Assembly (NCBI RefSeq): GCF_011578285.1 | Contig: NZ_CP049916.1 | Coordinates: 2,728,001-2,792,000, forward strand | Source of the DNA: Acinetobacter lanii | GTDB lineage: Bacteria > Pseudomonadota > Gammaproteobacteria > Pseudomonadales > Moraxellaceae | Reading direction: 5' to 3' | Length of the DNA: 64,000 bases | Shown: positions 57,481 to 64,000 of the stretch, piece after piece | Numbering within the stretch: the first letter of the stretch is position 1 | Layout of the letters: every line of letters begins with the position of its first letter | Made by a program: the position numbers and the translations under genes | The notes under the pieces: model-generated | What the model saw: the letters and a program-made list of their open reading frames with translations, nothing else | Told to the model about the DNA's origin: nothing | Databases searched by the model: none

Positions 57481-57749
57481 TATTTAGACAAGTTTATCCA
57501 GAATTGTGCTTAGATTAATTCACATGCCTATAATTGAAAAGTCATTTGTTCGGACAATTTCATCAGATTGACATTTTTATCTAAACTGATCACTTCTGAT
57601 CCTCCGATCATCGATATCGTGAGCATCAATTGGACAAATTCACAATTAAGATCGAAAATTTACGCATTCCCCTACTTTGTTAAAGAGGTCTATGTAATAC
57701 TTATATTCATAGATAGACCATCTTTAAAAATATATTTGGAGCACTTTCC

Positions 57750-58076
57750 ATGTCTGCGAACATCGTAAATACAACTGATGCGAACTTTGAAGCTGATGTT
57801 TTAAAATCTGAAACGCCTGTACTTGTTGATTTCTGGGCAGGCTGGTGCGCACCGTGTAAAGCAATTGCACCTGTACTTGAAGTGCTTTCTACCGAATACG
57901 AAGGCAAAGTGAAAATTGTGAAAGTTGACGTAACCACGTGTGAACAAATCGCTGTTGATTACAACATCCGTAACATCCCTGCACTTTTGATGTTCAAAAA
58001 CGGTGAAGTGGTTGCACAACAAGTGGGCGCTGCACCGAAGTCTAAATTGGCTGCGTTCATCGAAGAAAATATCTAA
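57750..58076 (+). CDS. trxA: Thioredoxin TrxA
   Basis: A 108-residue thioredoxin. The redox motif is W32-C33-A-P-C36, with Ala in place of the usual Gly between Cys33 and Pro35. The cis-proline loop reads NIPALLMF. The protein donates electrons to ribonucleotide reductase and other reductases. The CAPC variant lies in a fully conserved surrounding (DFWAGWCAPCKAIAPVL). The ATG follows TTTGGAGCACTTTCC. It is monocistronic with its own terminator. Confidence 0.96.
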   Translation: MSANIVNTTDANFEADVLKSETPVLVDFWAGWCAPCKAIAPVLEVLSTEYEGKVKIVKVDVTTCEQIAVDYNIRNIPALLMFKNGEVVAQQVGAAPKSKLAAFIEENI

Positions 58077-58097
58077 TTTTCGATTTCGAATTTAGAT

Positions 58098-58130
58098 TAA
58101 AAAAGCGCTATTTTAATAGCGCTTTTTTTC
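58098..58130 (+). terminator. Terminator of trxA
   Basis: AAAAGCGCTATT / AATAGCGCTTTT stem with following T-run, 22 bp behind the trxA stop. Confidence 0.88.
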
Positions 58131-58398
58131 ATGCTTAAATTGACAAAGCCCCCCATCTCACTTATATTGCTTATTCAAGAAATACGTGGATCATTCTTCC
58201 CTCTTTCTTACAAGACACAAAACATAAGATCGCCGCTCGGCTAAAGAAATTGTTTTTACACATTTCTCCTCGAAAGAACTTACTAGATTCTGAGTTTGTT
58301 ATTGTGCAACTTCAATTGCTACTCTTTTCTTGCACTGCGGACGACTTTTGCTTCTTTTCTACCGTGTACCACACATCCTTAATTCAATCTGACCATTT
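58131..58398 (+). promoter_or_regulatory. Pyrimidine-rich rho leader
   Basis: About 268 bp without a gene between the trxA terminator and rho. The last ~140 bases are rich in C and T and poor in G on the sense strand (for example TTGCTACTCTTTTCTTGCAC and CTTTTGCTTCTTTTCTACCG). Such C>G, unstructured stretches act as Rho loading (rut) sites. Rho in enterobacteria represses its own gene by terminating in the leader, so the same could happen here. No leader peptide with a ribosome-binding site is apparent. Confidence 0.5.
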
Positions 58399-59667
58399 AT
58401 GAACTTAACTGAACTCAAGAAAAAACCAATAGGCGAACTCATCAAAATTGCTGAGTTCATGGGCCTAGAAGGAATGGCACGTAACCGCAAGCAAGACATT
58501 ATTTTCGCAATTTTGAAACGCCATGCTATGAATGGTGAAGAAATTTTTGGTGATGGTGTTCTTGAAATTCTTTCTGATGGTTTTGGCTTCCTACGTTCTG
58601 CAGCTGGCTCGTATCTAGCAGGTCCTGATGATATCTACGTCAGCCCATCGCAAATTCGTCGTTTTAACTTACGTACTGGTGACACCATTACCGGTACGAT
58701 TCGTCCACCGAAAGAAGGTGAACGTTATTTTGCTTTACTGAAAGTCAATCAAATCAACTACGACACGCCTGAAAACTCACGCAATAAAATCTTGTTTGAA
58801 AACTTAACTCCATTGTTCCCAACAGAACAAATGATTATGGAGTTAGGCAACGGTTCGACTGAAGATTTGACTGCACGTGTAGTGGACTTGGTTGCCCCAA
58901 TTGGTAAAGGTCAACGTTCAATTATTGTTGCACCGCCAAAAGCCGGTAAAACGATGTTGATCCAAAACATTGCCCAGTCGATTGTACGTAACAACCCAGA
59001 AGTGATTCTGATTGTTCTTCTGATTGATGAACGTCCTGAAGAAGTGACCGAAATGGAACGTACGGTTCGCGGTGAAGTCGTTGCATCGACTTTCGATGAA
59101 TCGCCTGCACGTCACGTTCAAGTGGCTGAAATGGTGATTGAAAAAGCAAAACGTTTGGTTGAACACAAAAAAGACGTTGTAATTTTACTCGACTCGATTA
59201 CTCGTTTGGCTCGTGCATACAATACTGTGATTCCATCTTCTGGTAAGGTGCTTACAGGTGGTGTGGACGCGCATGCTTTAGAGCGTCCAAAACGTTTCTT
59301 CGGTGCTGCACGTAATATTGAAGAAGGGGGTTCACTCACCATCATTTCAACTGCCTTAATTGAAACAGGCAGTAAAATGGATGAAGTGATCTATGAAGAA
59401 TTCAAAGGTACAGGTAACCAAGAGATTACCCTTGATCGCCGTATTGCTGAAAAACGTGTCTTCCCTGCAATGAACATTAAGAAATCAGGCACACGTCGTG
59501 AAGAACGACTCATGTCTGAAGACAACTTGCGTAAAGTCTGGATTCTACGCAAATTGCTTCATCCGATGGATGAATTGGCAGCCATGGAATTCTTACTTGA
59601 TCGTATGAAAGAAACCAAAACCAATGATGATTTCTTTGATCAAATGAAGCGTAAAGCGACCAATTAA
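58399..59667 (+). CDS. rho: Transcription termination factor Rho
   Basis: A 422-residue Rho hexameric RNA helicase. The N-terminal helix-loop domain opens [21 protein letters not shown]. The primary RNA-binding cold-shock-like domain runs about 48-120 ([29 protein letters not shown]). The Walker A is [12 protein letters not shown], the Walker B region [15 protein letters not shown], and the Q- and R-loops ([33 protein letters not shown]) follow. The length is standard, with no insertion domain. It is monocistronic with a terminator behind. Confidence 0.98.
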   Translation: MNLTELKKKPIGELIKIAEFMGLEGMARNRKQDIIFAILKRHAMNGEEIFGDGVLEILSDGFGFLRSAAGSYLAGPDDIYVSPSQIRRFNLRTGDTITGTIRPPKEGERYFALLKVNQINYDTPENSRNKILFENLTPLFPTEQMIMELGNGSTEDLTARVVDLVAPIGKGQRSIIVAPPKAGKTMLIQNIAQSIVRNNPEVILIVLLIDERPEEVTEMERTVRGEVVASTFDESPARHVQVAEMVIEKAKRLVEHKKDVVILLDSITRLARAYNTVIPSSGKVLTGGVDAHALERPKRFFGAARNIEEGGSLTIISTALIETGSKMDEVIYEEFKGTGNQEITLDRRIAEKRVFPAMNIKKSGTRREERLMSEDNLRKVWILRKLLHPMDELAAMEFLLDRMKETKTNDDFFDQMKRKATN

Positions 59668-59685
59668 TTCATAGTATGAATTATC

Positions 59686-59716
59686 TAAAAGCCATCATTT
59701 ATGATGGCTTTTTTAT
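59686..59716 (+). terminator. Terminator of rho
   Basis: AAAAGCCATCA / TGATGGCTTTT stem with T-run, 20 bp behind the rho stop. Confidence 0.9.
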
Positions 59717-60080
59717 TAGGTTGACTTTTTTTACATAAATACACATTTAACGGTTTTTTCTGTAAAGTTAATTGACGATTTTTGCGAAAAATTAAATCGT
59801 TTATAAAAACATCATATCTTATAAAAGCTTAGTTTGCTTACAGGCTATTTAAAAGTCCAAATTAATTGTAATTATCTGTTAAAAAATGATCAATTTTTTG
59901 TATTTTTCATCACTTTTTTTGCATTGCCTAGTAGTATTTAAAAATGCACAGTGATAGCATGTCGGCATACCAGTTAGGCTGAACCATGCCTTATTAAGCT
60001 GACCAAAATCAGACATAATAAAAGCACACAACAGACTAACTCCGGTTTTTTATGTCTCTAATTTTTATGAGAGTGATGCC
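59717..60080. other. AT-rich upstream region of the Ala-rich lipoprotein gene
   Basis: 364 bp without a gene. It is strongly AT-rich up to about 59940. A TAATAA sits near 60017 and could be a -10 box for the lipoprotein gene, with a leader of about 55 bases. A 12-codon ORF at 59944 has no ribosome-binding site and is not credited. Confidence 0.45.
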
Positions 60081-60353
60081 ATGTTATTCAAAAAAATCGC
60101 TATTGCTGCTGCCGTTGCTACTACTTTAGCTTTCGTTGGTTGTGCTAAAAAAACTGAAGAAGCTGCTGCTGACGCTAACGCTGCTGCATCTGAAGCTGTT
60201 GAAGCTGCATCTGAAGCTGTTGTAGCTGCTGACGCTGCTTCTGCTGCTGTTGCTTCTGAAGCTACTGCTGCTGCTGACACTGCTGTTGCTGCTGCATCTG
60301 AAGCTACTGACGCTGCTGCTGACGCTACTGCTGCTGCTTCTACTGCTCAATAA
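60081..60353 (+). CDS. Small alanine-rich lipoprotein
   Basis: A 90-residue lipoprotein. The N-terminus MLFKKIAIAAAVATTLAFVG ends at Cys21, a lipobox of the form FVGC (Phe at -3 is slightly unusual). After the Cys, 36 of 69 residues are Ala and the rest are almost only Ser, Glu, Asp, Thr and Val, with repeated (A)SEA words. There are no aromatics, Leu or Gly after the Cys. Such composition predicts one long alpha-helix, as in murein-lipoprotein-like rods. Nearly all Ala codons are GCT, typical of high expression. GAGAGTGATGCC precedes the ATG. The function is unknown. Confidence 0.85.
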   Translation: MLFKKIAIAAAVATTLAFVGCAKKTEEAAADANAAASEAVEAASEAVVAADAASAAVASEATAAADTAVAAASEATDAAADATAAASTAQ

Positions 60354-60376
60354 TAATCGCTTTAGATTATTATTCG

Positions 60377-60409
60377 AAAAAAGAGAACCTTGGGTTCTCT
60401 TTTTTTATG
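60377..60409 (+). terminator. Terminator of the Ala-rich lipoprotein gene
   Basis: AAAAAAGAGAACC / GGTTCTCTTTTTT stem with a TTG loop, 23 bp behind the stop. Confidence 0.9.
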
Positions 60410-60478
60410 CCTAAAAATTGTGAGTTAGACCTTATAAAATAAAAACAACAAGATCTAATCACTCACACCTATACGCAT

Positions 60479-60517
60479 AAAAAAAAGCCCCGAATAGCGA
60501 ACTATTCGAGGCTTCTG
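60479..60517 (-). terminator. Terminator of pheST-ihfA
   Basis: Read on the minus strand: AAGCCTCGAATAG, loop, CTATTCGGGGCTT and a run of T. It ends the minus-strand operon just behind ihfA. Confidence 0.85.
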
Positions 60518-60527
60518 ATCAAATCAA

Positions 60528-60824
60528 TTAATCAACTTGTTCTGTACCAACACGTTGTCTAAATTTTTGACCTGCACGGAATGTCACTACACGACGTGCC
60601 GAGATTGGGATTTCTTCCCCTGTCTTAGGATTTCGACCTGGACGTTGACGTTTGTCACGTAGTTCAAAATTACCAAAACCTGAAAGTTTGACGTGCTCAC
60701 CCGCAATTAATGCCTGGCTAATTTCATCAAAAAACAACTCAACCATTTGCTTAGCTTCACGACGGTTTAAACTCGTCAGCTCGCTCAAATGATCAGCCAT
60801 TTCTGCTTTTGTTAATGCTGTCAT
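60528..60824 (-). CDS. ihfA: Integration host factor subunit alpha
   Basis: A 98-residue IHF alpha, which with IHF beta bends DNA sharply in recombination, replication and transcription. The signature [34 protein letters not shown] spans the DNA-binding beta-arm with its tip proline. The dimer interface helices open [15 protein letters not shown]. The start codon overlaps the pheT stop (ATGA), a translational-coupling arrangement conserved in many gammaproteobacteria. Confidence 0.97.
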   Translation of the reverse strand: MTALTKAEMADHLSELTSLNRREAKQMVELFFDEISQALIAGEHVKLSGFGNFELRDKRQRPGRNPKTGEEIPISARRVVTFRAGQKFRQRVGTEQVD

Positions 60825-63202
60825 GAGGCCCTCAATGTCGCTTGGTAAGTGTCTTGCAACACTTGAATAATGTGATCCATACCGGATTTGATTTCAGCAT
60901 CTTCAAGTGTTCGTGATGGATGCTGCCAAAGAATTGCAAATGCCAATGAGCGTTTGCCCTCTTCAACACCTTGACCCGTATACACATCGAACAACCAAGT
61001 AGAGTCTAAAAGCTCACCACCTGTTTTTTCGATAAGTTGCTGAATTTCACTAACATTAATCTTATCACTAATTAAAAGCGCAATATCACGTCTAACCGAC
61101 GGAAATCGTGATAATTCTGTAAAATTAGATACATAAGTTTGCAAAACAGCCGATTGATCGATTTCTGCCACCCAAGTTGTGCTCAAGTCGAGGGTTTCTT
61201 CAAGCGAAGGGTGTAAACGACCCAAGTAACCCACAGATTGACCATCGATCAAGATTTCAGCCGATTGACCCGGATGCAACCACTCACGCTCTGAACGTAC
61301 GTATTCAACTTGGACACGAGCAGAAGCAAAAATTTCTTCAACTTCACCTTTTAAGTCAAAGAAATCCATTGGCTGAGCTTTGGCATGCCAAGATTCTGCT
61401 GTTTTTGGACCTGTTGCAATCATGGCCAAAGTTGGGATTTGTTTAAGATCATGAATGCTTGCTGCATCTTGATAATCAAAACGCAAGCCCAATTCAAAGA
61501 AACGAACACGGCTTTGTTGACGGTTCACGTTGTATTGCACACATGGAATCAAGCTTGAAAGTAAAGTTGAACGCATGACAGCCAAATCACTTGAAATTGG
61601 GTTTGCCAATGCCAATGGATTTACGCTTGGGTTCAATTGTTTTTCAAGTTTCAAATCCGCGAAGCTAAAGCTGATCGCTTCTTGATAACCCAAAGTCACC
61701 AGAGTTTGGCGTAATTGTGGCAATTCGAATTGATCTTGATGTTTTGCCAATTTAACATCGATCACAGGCAAGCTGATTTGAATGTTGTCATAGCCGTGAA
61801 TACGCGCCACTTCTTCAATCAAATCTTGGTAAATCGCCATGTCATAACGATGTGATGGTGGAACAACAGACCATTGCCCTTCTGCTTTGACCGTAACTGC
61901 ACAACCTAAACGCTGTAGAGCATCAGTAATAAAGTTTGATTCAACTTTATAACCTAAAAGTTGATCCACTTGTGCTTGGTTCAGTTCAATCGCTTCGCGT
62001 GTCGGTAATAGCGCCGCATTTTCAGCAACCGTGATTGGACCAAACTCACCGCCTGCAAGCTCAGCAATCAACTGAGATGCACGGTGCATCGCGATCATTG
62101 GTAATTCGAAATCGACACCACGCTCATAACGTTGCGAAGCATCAGTATGCAAACCAAATTTACGTGCACGACCTGCAATTGCAAGCGGTGCAAAGAATGC
62201 AGACTCAAGGAAGATTTCAGTCGTTGCATCGGTCACAGATGAAGATAAACCGCCCATGATCCCTGCAATCGCCAATGCTTTCACATCATCTGCAATCACC
62301 ATTACATCTTCAGATAATTCAACTTCTTGTTCATTCAACAACGTCAGTTTTTCAGCAGCCGTTGCTTGACGCACATGTACTGAACCTTCAACTTTACCAC
62401 CATCAAATGCATGTAAAGGTTGACCGAGTTCCATTAATACGTAGTTGGTGATGTCGACCAAAATACTATGCTGACGAATCCCTGAACGTGCCAAAGCGCG
62501 TTCCATCCACTCAGGTGTCGCTGCTTTGGTATTTACATTTTTAATCACACGACCTAAGTAACGTGGGCAACCCTCAGTTTCCACCACGACCTTTTTCTCA
62601 TCAGAGATCGTTGCCGTCACTTCTTTGATTTCAGGTGCAACCACAGGCAATTGGTTAATTACCCCAATTTCACGTGCAATCCCACGAATACTAAAACAGT
62701 CACCACGGTTCGGCGTGATGCTGATGTCAATCACGTTGTCATCTAGGTTTAAATATTCACGGATATTCTGACCTACAGGTGCATCGCTTGGTAACTCCAA
62801 TAGACCATCGATTTTATCTTCAAGGTCAATTTCAGAAGCACCACACAGCATGCCTTGTGATTCAACACCACGAAGTTTGCCTTTTTTGATTTTGAAATCA
62901 CCTGGTAATACAGCACCAATGGTTGCTACTGGGGCTTTCATACCTGCACGTACATTTGGCGCACCACAGACAATTTGTAAAGGCTCAGCTGTACCGATAT
63001 TCACAGTCGTTACGCGTAGACGGTCTGCATCAGGATGTTGTTCTACGGTGAGGACTTCTCCAACAACCACACCGGTGAATGGTTTCGCCGCAGGTGCAAG
63101 TTCGTCAACTTCAAGACCCAACATCGTCAATTGGTCTGACAAAGTATCACTATCGATAGCAGGGTTCACCCACGTGCGTAGCCAATTTTCGCTAATTTTC
63201 AT
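60821..63202 (-). CDS. pheT: Phenylalanyl-tRNA synthetase beta subunit
   Basis: A 793-residue beta subunit of the alpha2-beta2 PheRS. Domains in order: N-terminal [13 protein letters not shown], the tRNA-binding EMAP-like domain (~40-150), B3/B4 editing domain (~210-390, with [19 protein letters not shown]), B5, the catalytic-like core, and the C-terminal FDX-ACB domain ([14 protein letters not shown]). ATG at 63202 (MKISENW) follows AGGAAATGAATGT and is preferred over an upstream ATG that would add 30 non-conserved residues. Confidence 0.97.
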   Translation of the reverse strand: MKISENWLRTWVNPAIDSDTLSDQLTMLGLEVDELAPAAKPFTGVVVGEVLTVEQHPDADRLRVTTVNIGTAEPLQIVCGAPNVRAGMKAPVATIGAVLPGDFKIKKGKLRGVESQGMLCGASEIDLEDKIDGLLELPSDAPVGQNIREYLNLDDNVIDISITPNRGDCFSIRGIAREIGVINQLPVVAPEIKEVTATISDEKKVVVETEGCPRYLGRVIKNVNTKAATPEWMERALARSGIRQHSILVDITNYVLMELGQPLHAFDGGKVEGSVHVRQATAAEKLTLLNEQEVELSEDVMVIADDVKALAIAGIMGGLSSSVTDATTEIFLESAFFAPLAIAGRARKFGLHTDASQRYERGVDFELPMIAMHRASQLIAELAGGEFGPITVAENAALLPTREAIELNQAQVDQLLGYKVESNFITDALQRLGCAVTVKAEGQWSVVPPSHRYDMAIYQDLIEEVARIHGYDNIQISLPVIDVKLAKHQDQFELPQLRQTLVTLGYQEAISFSFADLKLEKQLNPSVNPLALANPISSDLAVMRSTLLSSLIPCVQYNVNRQQSRVRFFELGLRFDYQDAASIHDLKQIPTLAMIATGPKTAESWHAKAQPMDFFDLKGEVEEIFASARVQVEYVRSEREWLHPGQSAEILIDGQSVGYLGRLHPSLEETLDLSTTWVAEIDQSAVLQTYVSNFTELSRFPSVRRDIALLISDKINVSEIQQLIEKTGGELLDSTWLFDVYTGQGVEEGKRSLAFAILWQHPSRTLEDAEIKSGMDHIIQVLQDTYQATLRAS

Positions 63203-63283
63203 ACATTCATTTCCTGAATCTCCCCTAGCTGTGCATTTCAACAGTTCCGCCCATTCTTGCGTGAGTTTTAAAAGCAGTGCTTT

Positions 63284-63365
63284 AAAACCCACTCAGGGGG
63301 ATTTAGGGGGATTTTAAAATCCAAAAATAATCTATTTTCCTCTTAACCCATTTCAGGGAGAGGTT
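63284..63365. repeat. Dispersed intergenic repeat, copy C
   Basis: Between pheS and pheT: CACTCAGGGGGATTTAGGGG and its continuation, read on the other strand, resembles the CTCCCTAAATCCCTC module of copy B. TCCTCTTAACCCATTTCAGG-GAGAGGTTT matches the flank of the CCCTCTCC...GAGAGG module of copies A and B. Confidence 0.6.
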
Positions 63366-63373
63366 TAAAAGTC

Positions 63374-64000
<627 letters not shown>

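Noticed and set aside
59944..59982. A 12-codon ORF upstream of the Ala-rich lipoprotein
   Set aside because: No ribosome-binding site and no conserved features.
60065..60280. A 71-codon alanine-rich frame on the minus strand over the same gene
   Set aside because: It also arises from the repetitive codon pattern, lacks a ribosome-binding site, and overlaps a clear lipoprotein gene.
60126..60350. A 74-codon serine-rich frame antisense to the Ala-rich lipoprotein gene
   Set aside because: It is the mirror of the repeated GCT/GCA alanine codons on the other strand (AGC/AGT); no ribosome-binding site.

Overview
The window is chromosomal DNA from an AT-rich gammaproteobacterium, almost certainly Acinetobacter (Moraxellaceae). 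The evidence is the rRNA sequences, the adjacent GigA/GigB-type phosphatase and STAS genes, a gspE standing apart from other type II secretion genes, tandem DUF2147 proteins, and the order rplM-rpsI-sspA-sspB. The species cannot be fixed from reading alone. Most of the window is core genome. Two insertion sequences, one orphan AT-rich gene and an acyclic-terpene degradation cluster are the accessory parts.

Layout. 1-8.3 kb holds scattered single genes: a Met/His-rich membrane-anchored protein, an acetyltransferase, a methyltransferase, a hemolysin-III/TrhA protein, an MHS-family transporter, a metallophosphoesterase, a phospholipase-D-like lipoprotein and a PlsC-type acyltransferase. 8.4-12.4 kb holds a 45-residue membrane protein, hflX, an LrgA/LrgB pair and two DUF2147 paralogues. 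12.4-15.1 kb is pdxA-rsmA-apaH on the minus strand. 15.3-18.5 kb is rplM-rpsI and sspA-sspB plus a tail-anchored protein, with a 38-residue membrane protein encoded opposite.

18.5-30.4 kb is an atuRABCDEF-like block for citronellol/geraniol-type acyclic terpenes. It has a divergent TetR regulator (atuR), atuA, an SDR, geranyl-CoA carboxylase beta, an acyl-CoA dehydrogenase, an enoyl-CoA hydratase and geranyl-CoA carboxylase alpha. A second acyl-CoA dehydrogenase lies beyond atuR. A complete IS3-family element with a 3-bp target duplication sits 5 bp behind atuR.

30.7-36.5 kb is a complete rRNA operon on the minus strand (16S, tRNA-Ile, tRNA-Ala, 23S, 5S), with a readable P1 promoter, RNase III-type processing stems and tandem terminators. 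36.8-40.9 kb holds mlaA, the GigA/GigB-like pair, a nitrilase-family amidase and ohr, the last with palindromic operator candidates. 41.0-42.9 kb is an ISNCY-type element followed by the AT-rich orphan ORF.

43.0-57.5 kb holds gspE, a DUF432-MscS pair, a large DUF2339 membrane protein, polA, and a minus-strand run ppx-accA-tilS-proC-yggT. 57.7-64 kb holds trxA, rho with a long pyrimidine-rich leader, an extremely alanine-rich small lipoprotein, and pheS(partial)-pheT-ihfA.

No CRISPR array, prophage or large defence island is visible. The best candidates for undescribed biology are small: two micro-membrane proteins, the Met/His repeat protein, the Ala-rich lipoprotein, the orphan ORF behind the ISNCY element, palindromes at ohr, an MlaA without a lipobox cysteine, and a dispersed intergenic repeat family seen three times.
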